This document shows positions 10,718 through 22,605 of a stretch of DNA of 64,000 nt, one piece after another. A program made the position numbers and the translations under genes. Every line of letters starts with the position of its first letter. Position 1 is the first letter of the stretch. The notes under the pieces were generated by a model. The model worked only from the letters and a program-made list of their open reading frames with translations. It ran no database searches and was not told where the DNA came from. The DNA lies in assembly GCF_026210795.1 (NCBI RefSeq), contig NC_089455.1, positions 2,108,001-2,172,000 of the forward strand, given 5' to 3'. This DNA comes from Rhizophagus irregularis. Lineage: Eukaryota > Glomeromycota > Glomeromycetes > Glomerales > Glomeraceae.

Positions 10718-13700
10718 TAAAGTAAAAAACTTAAATTTCTTTAAAATAATTAAAATTTATATTATTTACAATTAATATTAAAAAATTCTTTAGTTTATTA
10801 AAATTAAAATTATATTAAATAAATTGCAATTAAAAATTTTTTTTGTAATTTAAAGTAACTGAAAATATATTTATTAATAATATGTTAAACTATTCCAATA
10901 AATAGTTTTATTTAATATCAATTTTCCTTCATTTTTGCCAAAAAATTGGATTTAAATAAACATTTTGTATTAAATATTATTGGCCAATTAGCTTTATTAA
11001 TCATATGATTGTTTAAAATTTTTTGTATATTTAAAATTTTATTATGATCCTTTACTCTAATTTTTTTGTATTAAATGAAATTATTTGTTAGGGTAGCATT
11101 ATTATAAACTTATATTAAAATAATGGAAAATAAATCTTCTATAATAAAAAGTGCTAATTTGCAATTTTTAAATATCTACTTGCTGTTTCCAATAAAAATT
11201 TACCATGTAATTTATAATAATTATTATTGAATAATCATTAATTTAATCATTTTATATTATAAATATTAGATTACTAATATAATATACAATAATATTATAA
11301 TGGCCAAATTCAGTTTAGTTTATTAAAAAAAAAAGAAATTAAAATAATTTGTTTCAGTTTTATAATGTTTAAATAAAATAAATTTAATTATTTTTTACAA
11401 GAATAATTATAAAATATATAATTATTAATTTATAAAACTAAATAAATTCAATTGCTTATTTAAATAATAGGTTTAATTTCTTTTGTTTACTTGCAATAGA
11501 TTAGAAGTTAAATTAAAAAATAAATTTAACTTAATATAATCTAATTTTATAATCTAATCTATATATATTACTTCAAGTATTTAACTTTATTGGGTAATAT
11601 AATAATTAAATTAAGAGTGATATTTGTTTATCTTAATTATCTTTATTTGAAGACCTGAAAAAAAAAATCATTTTTGATCTATAAAATTTTCATTACTTGA
11701 GAAAAAAAATAATTAAAAAGGGGGTGGGGAAGATATAAAAAAAGAATATAAAGAATATAAAGAATATTGAGGGGTGGGTAAATTTTTGTTAATTTTAAAA
11801 ATTCCTTTTGTTATTTTTCCGGCGGTAAAGTTTGACATGGGTACTAAAGTAACACTTGTTTAATAATTTAGGAAAAGATCATCTGTGTGTTTTTCAACAT
11901 AATAACATCATATGACTGAATGCTACATAGTCAATAGAAAGGGTTTAAACCAAATATGGGTTAAAGCGTTAAAAAAAAAAAGTTAAAAAGGAAACAATTA
12001 AAAAATTAAATTCGGGGAAAAATTGTGTGATATTTGATATCAAGTTATGGTTTGTTTATTCACGGTAAGAACCACTCAAAAAGAAAACAAATTAGAAACA
12101 ATGTTTATATTGTTTATTAAAAAAAAAATAGATTTTTTTTTTCTCATCAAAGAAATTCTTTTTTTTAAAAAAAACATGCATTATTTAGCCATTAGATATA
12201 GATATATAATTTGTTTACAAAAACGCCATGTTTCGTCGATTTTAAAAAATCATTTTCGGAATACTGCGGTCTTGCGCAATATAAACAATTCTGTCATGAG
12301 GATATAATGTTGATATTCCGCCTCATGGCACTAAAATTTTTTTAAAATATATATATATATATATATCTAAATTTATTACAGAAATTAAAAAAAATAATTC
12401 TATTAGTGGAAATAAATTTTTTAAAACCCTGAATCTTTATTTGGAGAATAAAGTCAATCTCTGCTTGGCAAACCAGCCCGCCTTTTTTTTTTATGAAACG
12501 ATTTAATAATAATAATGATTTACCTTACATAAAAGATTTTTCTTTACATCACCTTTAAATAAAATAAACGTAAAATATAAATAAATATTAATTTTTTATA
12601 TTGTTATAAAATGTTGTGTAAAAAATACAAATTTAATTTTGCATTTATATAAAAAATTTTTAAAAAAGATCATTTTAATAAAAAATTGTGTTTAACAGTT
12701 AACAGGTAAGGAAAAAAAAAATTGAGGTACATATTTGTTTTTTAATGTGGTAATAAGATATGGTTTAAATAAATGCATATATAGCATGGTCCAATAGGGT
12801 ATCGAGGAAATTGTTGTTTATATTTATTAATGCATAAAAATTTCTTTCGCCGCAGTAAAATAATAATTTTTTTTTATTTGAAAAAAAGAAAAAAAAAAAG
12901 AACCACTTATAAAGCTTTATTCACCGATTTGTAACACTTTTGATTTAAATTTAAATGTTTGCAGCCTTTTTTATGAATTGTGTGAAATTAAATCGTGTAA
13001 AAATGGTTAGATCATGATTTGTGATTAGCGGCGCAGTTAAAAAAAAAGAAATTGTCGTGCAAAAATTATTTCCTGCTTAAATAAAAAAAAAATCATTTTT
13101 AATTTATATAATGCAAATTATAAATCACAACTTATTTACATGTTTTAAGCATAAAAAAAAGGTTTTGCTTCGAATTTGATGTTTTTTTTTAAATATATTG
13201 TTACATTTGTTATTTTTTTTTATATATATATTTTATTTTATATATAAAATAAAAATTTCCCCATTGTAAAAAATTTCCCGCCAAAAATCAACCGGACTTA
13301 ATTGAATAATCACACTCTCTTCACATTCAAATAGCTACCATATAAATGCTAAGGTAACCTTATATATTATAACTCATTGGATAAAATTGGTTTTGTGCCT
13401 GAAACTAAAGAATCTCTGGTTTATATAATTCAGGGTCATGGAGTTTGATCTGCGAAAGAACGGGCTGTAATTTTCTTTGTTATTTATTTATACATCATAT
13501 ATTTTATGTTAGCATTGATCCCTTTCTCTAATCAACACACTCTTACCGCTTTTGAAAGGTACAGTATGCATCAATCAAGCTATAAATCAACTTTTATTAT
13601 CTAGCTTATCTTTTAAGTAAAACGCCAATAATATAATCTATATCGGTCCCACGCGATCAAATAATTTTTTACTATTTTTTTTTTTATCCCTGATAATTTC

Positions 13701-14346
13701 TAATATATATAATTTTTTTTTTATTACAAATCCTTTTCTTTTTTTTAATGTTTATTATAAATAAATAGGTACTTTATTTATTTCCATTCACAAAATAATC
13801 CCTATAAACTGTCTCATAACCTTTTGATCTTCAACTTTGAGCAACGGGAAACAAAAATAATTTGTTTTTTGTACATGCCATCTTAAATATTTCAATTTAC
13901 CGCGAACACACCATATCTAAACACAGGGATAGTTTCTTTTTTAGGTTCATCATTTCGGTTACACATACCCGAGCGACTCCATTTTGTAATCCCATTCAGA
14001 GGCAAGGTAGATAGTCACTCAACATTCAGTTTACATCGTTTCAAAAAAGATATCCCTGCACCTGTCGTCCTTCTTTCATTTTTTTTTTTTACTAAAAAAA
14101 AATATTTTCTATCTTTGTATCAGTGTCTTGTCTCTCTCAAAACCAAAAAAAAAAAAAATATTTTTATTTTTATTTTTTTTTTTAAAAAAAAAACATTTTA
14201 TATTTACAAAAAATAAAAATATATGTTCCTTTAAAAAGAATAGAAAAGAAAAAATCCTTAAAAAACTATAAATAAAAAAAAAATAGATACAAAAATAATA
14301 TAACGCGTATGTTGTCAGCGCTATAATTGCCAACAATATTTTCGCA
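10718..14346. other. AT-rich spacer and upstream region of the makorin gene
   Basis: I see no supported gene. Base composition becomes less extreme from about 13300 to the ATG at 14347, as expected for a promoter and 5' UTR, with long T and A tracts. A short hairpin with CATGAGG / CCTCATG arms lies at 12293-12330. The 86-codon frame at 12047-12307 has no recognisable domain and sits in poly-A/T sequence. Confidence 0.5.
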
Positions 14347-17300
14347 ATGCAAGCAAGTTCACTTCCGAATCCACCCTCGATCTTGGCTCAACTTTATCCA
14401 AGACAGCTGGAAAACAACGGCCTTCTCACCATACCCTCAATCGTAACATCTCCTTCCATACCTAGCTCAGTTTCCGAATCTTTTCTTTTCAATTATCAAC
14501 AAGAACAATTGAATAGTCCCATTTCTCAGGCAATATCTGCACCAGTTACTCCTACAAGTAGTGTGACTCCTGGCTTCTCGCAGCCACCTAGAAGAGGTAA
14601 AGGAAATCAAAATGGAAGTAATACTACTTCTAATGACGTAAAGTCTAACGGTTCAAAAAGTAAGTAGTGAAAGTTTTTTTTATTTATTAAATTTAGGATA
14701 AACGCATGATTTAAATTTGGTTTTATATGACGGAGAAATAAAAATAACTAAAAAAAAAAGTTAAAAATTAGTAAAATAGAGAGTTGGATAGGATACAATT
14801 AGTCTACTGCGTTAGTGCTGCGTGAGAAAGTATTCATTCTATCGTTTTAAAATATTCATCGAGTAATTATTTAAATAGTAATAGTGACTTTATTTAAACT
14901 GATCGAAGTTGATCACAGTATTTTACATGTTAAATGACTAATTAATTAGATTGTAAATTTTTTTTTTTTTTTTTTTTTGTTAATCAATCTTACTAACCAT
15001 ATAATGATTATCTTTTCTTCAAAAAAAAATTTTCCTCTTAAAAAAAAAATTTTTTTTTTTCTGTCTCTATCCATCTATCCCATTATCCCATTATCCCATT
15101 ATCTCTCTATCACCTCTCTATCCATTCCAATCAATCATGTCTCCAGGCAACAGTAATCTAGCGCATATCCCATGCAAATTTTTCAAGAGTGGAGCTTGTA
15201 CTGCAGGAAAAAATTGCGTCTTCTCTCATAGCAAGGATCCTCCATCTGATAATTACGTTTGTAAATACTTTTTAAAAGGAAACTGCAAATTTGGAAGTAA
15301 ATGTGCTCTTTCTCATACTTTACCAAATGAACGTAAATTAAGTTCAACCGGTAGAAATGGAAATGGCAAAAATGGAAGGAATAGTATTTCCAATAGTATC
15401 ATTCCAGAAATTAGGTCACCTATGATGCTTCCTCAAGATCTTAATGATTATCAACCTCTTAATTCTCCTGGAATTCCTCCATTTACTCGTATTCCGATTA
15501 GTTCTTCTGAATATGCGAATAACAGACAGTTCAGTCAATTAACCGCCTCTTTGAATGATCCATCTGCTTACTCTGATGAGAATCATACCGCTCCAAGATT
15601 ACGAAATATCAATAATAGTTTTAGTAACGATCATTTAACTGCACCAATAAATATTAACGGTCAGCAACGAAGATCACTTCCTGATATTTTTCATTTGGGT
15701 GGTCCAATGAATCATAATAATAATAATCATAATCATAATAATAATAATCATAATAATAATAATCATAATAATACTGCTGAATCTTTTGGAACTTCTCCAT
15801 TTCATAATCCTAACAGCAAATCAATCTTTTTACCACTTTCTTATGTTAGCGATAGTGGTCTGCTATCGCCTACTGCTAATTCTCATCATCTTCATAGTAT
15901 TCCTGAACTTCATGATTATTCACATGATACAGTCTTTGATGATTTTGGTGCTTATGAATACGAAGAATTTATTCCTTCTTCGTTGAATGACTTGTTGACT
16001 CCAACTGAACGTGAAAGACGTCGAAGTAGACAAGAAGAAACTTCTGAATTAAGTCCTAGGAGATTATTCAATGGTTCCTCTACGTTACATCCTTTGCATA
16101 TAGATGGTCAACATCTTAATTATTATAATTCACATGTAGATCCTACACATATTCATTTTGCAGGAAGGTCTTTGCCTCATGGCATTGGTTTAGGATTAGC
16201 TGCTAATTACATGAATCAAAATGAAGGTCAACAAGTTAATAGTGCATATGGTGGTCAACATCCTTTTGGAATTCATTCTGGTACAAGTATGAGAAATAAT
16301 ACTTATGGTGAAGATTGGAATGATCAACACTCCCCCCTTAGTCCATTACATATTCACAATCAAAATAATCATCATTTCAATCATAATAACCCATCAGGTT
16401 ATACTTCTGATCATCATGGTCCTTACTCGGGTACTCCAGCTATAAACATTCCATTACCTCACGAGGTTCATCAAACTGATACAAACTCTCCATTGTATCC
16501 TAGTTTCGGCATTATAGGCCGACCAAACGTAAATAATATTAATGGCAATGGTAATAATGCCAATGGTCGTCCAACAACGCCTCCAGATCCATTTAGTCCT
16601 TTTGTCAATGATGATGATATCTTCTTTAGCATGGAAGAGGATAAAAATGATCAAATGTCAGTAGAAGCTTCTACTCCGAAATCATCCGAACAACCTAAAA
16701 CTCCTCTTTCATACTCTGCAATTACCAAAACGGGTTTGAAGGATTCTGGTGCAACTCCCGGACTCAGTATCGACTCGAGGCGTTATGAGCCGGTTTGTTG
16801 ATATAAATATAATATATATATATATAATTAAAAAAAAAAAGACTTTCCTATGGAAAGTTCGATATGTATCATAATATTTTCAATTTTTGTTAGTGAACTA
16901 TATATATTTTAAAAAAAAAATGATTTGAATGCAAAAAAATTTTTTATTTTTTGGGGGATGGGATTTTTATAATTTTTTTTTTTTCTTTTTTTTATTTATT
17001 CTTTGTATTGAAAGAAAAACTTAAAATAAAATTATAATAATAATTTTTTTTTTTTTGTTGCTTTAAGTTTTTAATGATGTATAAAATGGGAAATAATATC
17101 CTTTCTTTTTGTATCTTTTCTCTTTTATTATTTATTGTTTTGGCTAAATCATAGTTATGTCCTTTCGGAATGGCTGGAAACTGTCGATATGGAGATCACT
17201 GTCATTATCTTCATGGTATGCCTTGCCCTTCTTGTCTTAAACATGTCTTGCATCCCTATTCTACTCCTGAAGAACACCAAGGTATGATTTTGACGTTATT

Positions 17301-18236
17301 ATCTGAAATTAAATTTAAGAAATTGTTTAATAAAATAAATTGCCTTTTAAAATGTAGAACACATTAATGAATGTATTAACAAGCAAGTCCAAGTTGCCGA
17401 TGGTGTTAAACCAGAAGAAGTTGAATGTGAAATTTGCTTTGAGAAAGTTTTATCAAAAACAGACGCTCGTTTTGGTCTATTAAGTAAGTTATTGAGAAAT
17501 TATTTTTATGTATTAAATTAAAGTGTAAAATCACGAGTATTGACAAATTTAAAATAGATTGCGAGCATGCGTTCTGTTTACAATGTATTCGTCAGTTGAG
17601 ATCTGTGGATAATCAACTTACTCGTGCATGTCCCGTTTGTAGAACACCAAGTCACTTTATAACTCCAAGCACTACTTGGATTACAGATCGTGCTGAGAAA
17701 CAAAGGGTGATCAACGAATATAAACGTAAATGCAGGTAAACGCGAAAATTTAACATTTAATTTCACTTTTTTTCTCTTTGAATCAAAATATAATTTATTT
17801 ATGTTTTTTTAGCACAATTCCGTGTAGAAATTTTAATTATGGTGAAGGACAATGTCAATTTGGTGCTTCTTGTTTCTACGCGCACACTTATCGTGATGGC
17901 ACAAAAGAGGAATTTAATGTTCGTACTATTCAAAATGGTGAAGAAGTTAAAGTCTTAGATAACGTTCGTTTATGGGATTTCTTGGAAGATTTTGCAAACA
18001 AACGCACAACTACCGAAAATTTAACCAATGAATATGGTAATGATAATAGCGGAATGTTGAATGGAGAGAATAACTACGGTGAAAATAATAATAATGATAA
18101 TGAGACTGATTATTCTACGGTTACTCTCACTACTTTGATGTCAAATTTGTCAGTTGATTCACCAGTTTTCATACCTTCTGTTAATGGGTCTGCTGATTTC
18201 ATGAAAAATGACTCAACTGAGGAGAAGTATTATTGA
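14347..18236 (+). CDS. Makorin-type RING/CCCH zinc-finger E3 ubiquitin ligase
   Basis: Six exons: 14347-14659, 15147-16792, 17155-17281, 17358-17483, 17558-17735, 17813-18236; 937 codons with all phases matching. Two C-x7-C-x5-C-x3-H fingers lie at about residues 114-161. A makorin-specific finger follows at about 655-680 (CPFGMAGNCRYGDHCHYLH then PCPSC), then a C3HC4 RING at about 719-775 (CEIC, NCEHAFCLQC, CPVC), and a last CCCH finger at about 802-822 (GQCQFGASCFYAH followed by DG). This order is diagnostic of makorins, which bind RNA through the CCCH fingers and transfer ubiquitin through the RING. The protein is about twice the usual 450-500 residues. A low-complexity Ser/Asn/His/Pro insert of about 490 residues, including a His-Asn run (15711-15775), separates the first finger pair from the RING half. 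The exon-1 start was chosen because exon 1 joins in phase and supplies a Ser/Pro-rich N-terminus. Confidence 0.93.
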
Positions 18237-20957
18237 TATCCTCGGAGAGAAACAAAGCAATTGAAATTAATTGATTTATAGAAATAGGTTAAAAAAAAAA
18301 TAATAATAAGGCTTGCAGCATGCGATTTTTATCAAAAAAGGGAAAGAAAATCGTTTTCCGCATGCCCAAAAGTAGTTTCTTTAGTTAGATTATAAAAAAA
18401 AAATTGAGAGATCAAACGAAAAAAATTTTTTTTTATAAAAAAATTTTATGTACAAAATTAATTAGTTTGATCAAATCTTTTGTTATAAATAATATATATA
18501 CAGTATCAATATCAATGTATACAACAAAACGAAAATATTTCTATTTTTTCTTTTTTTTATTTTTATTGCTTAAAAAAAAAAAAATTATATATATATATAT
18601 AACTTGAATAATTAATCATATATTTCATTTTTTTTTTGTATTTATTTTTATAACTTTGTATTTTAGAATATATTATTAATATTATATTATATTATTTATA
18701 TATATAATAATTGTCAATTAGTATATGTGGGATTTTATTTATAAATTTGACATGTATAAATTTGCATATATATATCATTATATTTTTTTTTTTATTGTTT
18801 AAATAAATAAAATTTTTACAAGTGTTAACATTATTTTCATTTAAAAATAAAATTATAATACAAATTTAGTTCAATTTGTTCAATTATTTTATGGTAAAAT
18901 TAATCATAAAAAATATAAGAAATAAAATTATTATTTTTAAAAACAAAAATTATTAAAGATTATTTATTTATCTTATAATACTGAATCAGTGAAAAAAATT
19001 ACTAAGTTAGACTTTTTTTTCTAATTTAATAAAAATAAATAATTTAAAATAATATTACTATTTTTAAATTTATAATAAAGATTTTTTTAAGTTAAAAAAT
19101 GCTAGAAAAAAAATAAAATTTTTATTTTTTTTTTGTAAGTTTTTTTTTTTAAATTAATTAAAATTTCCAAATTTTTTACAATTAGTATAATTAGTATTGG
19201 TCAGTAAATAAAAGATATATTCCAGCAATTACTTTTAAAAAATTCAAATTAATGTATTTCAACTAATATTCAATTTTTATAAAATAATAACCATTAGATT
19301 TAACTTATTATTGAAAGAAATTTAATGAACTATAAATTTTTAATTTTTGACTATTATATTATAAAATAACTTAAATGCTATTTTAATTATTATACCTTAG
19401 TAAGTATTATTTCTATTAATATAAAAAATTTTACTTAATAAGATGAGTTTAATAAACAAAAAATCATTAAATCCAATTATTGGATATTAAAATAATGTAT
19501 TTTGAAATTATATTAAATGTTTATATATATATATATGGAAAAATAATTATATTATATTTCTATCTCTATTATTTGCTTATATAATCCTTTGTTTTACAAA
19601 TCTTCTTATTAAAACTCATACTATAATGGAAAATCCCATTTTCATTATTATCAATAAATAATAGTTTGTTTATTAAATAAAATAAATATAATCATTATTA
19701 TTTTAGCCAATTGCTATTATAATTGAATTTTAAAAAATTTTATTAGTCATAAAATTATTTGTCTGATATATTACATTTTAAAATTTAACACAATAATTTT
19801 CAAAATATTATTATTATTAATAAAATAATTATGATTATTAAATTAAAAAAATTTTATTTAACTAAATTTAAATAAAACTAAAATTAGTTAATAATAATAT
19901 CATTTAATATTAAATTTGATCGATTATTATTTTTATTAACTAAAAATATCTGATATATCACATTCAAAATTTATAATACAGCAAATTACAAAATATCAAA
20001 TTCCTCTCAATGAGACAAGTCTAATGGTTATTATTTCATAAAAATTGAAGCAATATTGGCTGAGATATATCAATCTGAATTTTATAAAGCAATTGCCATA
20101 AAATTAGGAGACATGTTCAGTGGCTGTTAGTATTTTAAGTATCTAAACTGACTTCTAAAATGGATGTCATTTCCAGTAATCAATAACAATTCTTGCTATC
20201 AGAATGTGGATTGGGCTTATAGCCTAAACTTTAAGCCCTTTATACTAATTTTATAAATATACCATTTACAAAAAAATAAAATCAACATAAAAATCAAAAT
20301 GAAGTTCACTGTTTTGTTCTTTTCTTCCTTAATTATCTTTATTACTGTCATGTTTGCTAGTGTTGTAAAAGAAATTCTGATTGCCTTCCTTTTTTATTAG
20401 GTGTATGCTTATAGGTAGGTATTTTAAAGCATATTGATATTATTTACCAATTCTGAGTAAATTAATCTTAAAATATATCGGTACCAGGTAACGGTAAAGT
20501 TGCTAATGCCGAAACCCCTTATATAGTGCCGAAACTGCAAAACTACTGCGAAACCTCTATAATAAATTTATCCGTAGTATCGGCATAATAAATAGTAATG
20601 TTTTATACAAGCATAGTTTTAGAATTCCTAATTTTTTATAAATTTATATGTAATTAAAAAACATTGTATATTGTTTTATTGTAATACTTTATTTTATATT
20701 ATAACAATACTTTTATTGAAAAAAAAAAGTCCAACTCAGAATTCTTTGTAATGCTATCTTTTGCTTTTAAACTTTGGTAAATAAAAGATAAGCACTTTGG
20801 CGTAGGGTTTATTTCGCTGCCAATGTGATACATTTAGTGAGATATAAATAGGATGCTTTGAAGTTTTTCTGAGATGATCACAAGTTGTTGAAATCGGCGT
20901 AAATTATTATCGATAATAATCAATTGTCAACAGGAATGTTTTTTTTCTGTGTTATAC
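18237..20957. other. AT-rich spacer
   Basis: This holds the 3' flank of the makorin gene and then featureless AT-rich DNA. Around 19985-20045 is a fragment (CCTCTCAATGAGACAAGTCTAATGG) resembling the core motif of the palindromic elements near the left end. A possible signal-peptide exon at 20300-20362 is listed separately. Confidence 0.5.
20300..20580 (+). other. Possible small secreted-protein gene or remnant
   Basis: An ATG at about 20300 opens a run reading MKFTVLFFSSLIIFITVMFA, a convincing signal-peptide-like sequence: one basic residue, then a long hydrophobic stretch. A TATA-like TTTATAAATAT lies about 45 bp upstream. The frame stops soon after unless an intron is assumed. Joining to an acceptor ending CCAG at about 20490 gives a short tail with one Cys, but the donor needed (GTGTTG) is poor. 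It may be a real small gene with an exon I cannot place, or a broken copy. Function unknown. Confidence 0.25.
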
Positions 20958-21339
20958 CTAGAATTCCAATCCGTCATCCGACGGATAATCACATTTTGAC
21001 AGTTGTACGCTCATTTAATTAATATAAAAGAGCATTTTTTTTTTAAGGATATCCTAAGAGCATAATACAGTATATAATTTAATAAATAAACTTTTTTTTC
21101 AAAAATGAAAGTGAGGAGAAATTAGGAACGGATTAAAATATCATCCGACGGATGAAAATTTCAATCTGACTAAGATTTCACCCCATTTATTTTATGTTCA
21201 ATTAATTAAATAATGCATAGTCTGATCACCTTACATCGAATGCAGTTCCTAAATTATAAATTATGAAACATAAATGTCTCTTTCCAAAAATAAATGAGAA
21301 GAGATTGATCATCCGTCGGATGACGGATTGGAACTCTAG
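20958..21339. mobile_element. TIR element with TTATAC direct repeats (382 bp)
   Basis: The ends CTAGAATTCCAATCCGTCAT and its complement (ATGACGGATTGGAACTCTAG) each continue into CCGACGGAT. The hexamer TTATAC flanks both sides (20952-20957 and 21340-21345) and fits a target-site duplication. Further CATCCGACGGATG copies lie inside near 21145. No coding sequence. It borders a decayed transposon-like gene fragment. Confidence 0.75.
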
Positions 21340-21345
21340 TTATAC

Positions 21346-21990
21346 CACCAATTACTTTCAACAAAAAGATGTATGGAATTGAACTTAAACAAGGCGATGA
21401 ACAACAAGAATTTTTGACTTTTAGTAATTATCAACGTAAATAATTTAGAATCTAATTTGAAGGAGTATTTATTAGCGTCGAAACAAATTAAGAAATCTAA
21501 CGTTAATGTTTTGAACCAAAGTTGAAGGAGTAGGACTTTAATTCCATGAATAATCGGCTGATAATAAAAATTGTAATCTAAACCCTGAAAATTTGGGATG
21601 GTTTCTTTTTTAAATTTCATATAAGGAAATTTGATAGCATCAAGAAATTTACGACCTTTCTTAGTATTTACTGGCAATAGAATTTTTCAGAATTATGTGA
21701 TTCTTGACTACTTTTATTAATTAACTGTTAACTTAATTATTCTATCGCCGCAAGAATTGGATAATCGATACTCTGTGATAATTTCCATAATTCCCGATAT
21801 ATTTCATTTGGCCATTCAGATGCATCTTGTCAAATATAGCATCATCAAGTGTGGTTCCACCAAAATCTTCATGATCGATAGATAACGGATCTTAAATCAA
21901 CATCATCAGTCTCATAATCAATTTCACTATTTTCCTCATTTGGATTTAAATCATGGTCACGAGATTCTACATTTTGTTTTAACGTTATAG
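21346..21990 (-). pseudogene. Decayed transposon-derived coding fragment
   Basis: On the minus strand, two separated stretches keep protein-like character: about 21870-21725 reads DASEWPNEIYRELWKLSQS, and 21677-21346 reads GRKFLDAIKFPYMKF followed by YNFYYQPIIHGIKVLL. They resemble a gene family that is repeated in Glomeromycotina genomes and is probably derived from a DNA transposon, but the identification is from memory. Stops and a frame change break the region, and the 382-bp TIR element borders its 3' end. No full-length product is possible as read. Confidence 0.35.
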
Positions 21991-22605
21991 TATATTGTAA
22001 TTATTTAGTTAAATATTTCAAAAAAAAATTAGTTCGCTTTCTTCCTATGTTTTCAGTCTTACTTTTTCTAAACAAATCCAAAATTTGGAATTGAATTAGT
22101 TTCCGCTATTTTCAAAGGATATTATTGGAAAATTATCACCTCAATAACTTCGACTTTGTACAAGACGAAAAAGTAATCCTTCAGAAATTTCAACAAGAAA
22201 TAATATCTATATCCAACATTAAAAATCGTAATATTCGATTGACTCATTGATATGTAACATCTGAATTCCTAAGATGATATAACTAGTCAAAAGTTAATTG
22301 ATTAACTATTTGGAAGTAGAACCTGGTCTTTACAACGTTTTGATTAAGGTTCCGCAAATGATTCAGATTCCAAAGGAATCGTTCTCTTTCAAAATTTATA
22401 ATGTAACTATATAATAATCATATTATTTTATAAAATTTTTCAACAATGCAATTATAAATACTGGCTAAATTGAACAGACTACCTGCTTTAAAACTAAACC
22501 TTAATGTTAATCTACTAATACTACAAGTAATTTGAAATTATAACAAATAATAACATTTTTTACATGATTTAAATAATCTATTATACATTTGAAAATATTT
22601 TAGTA

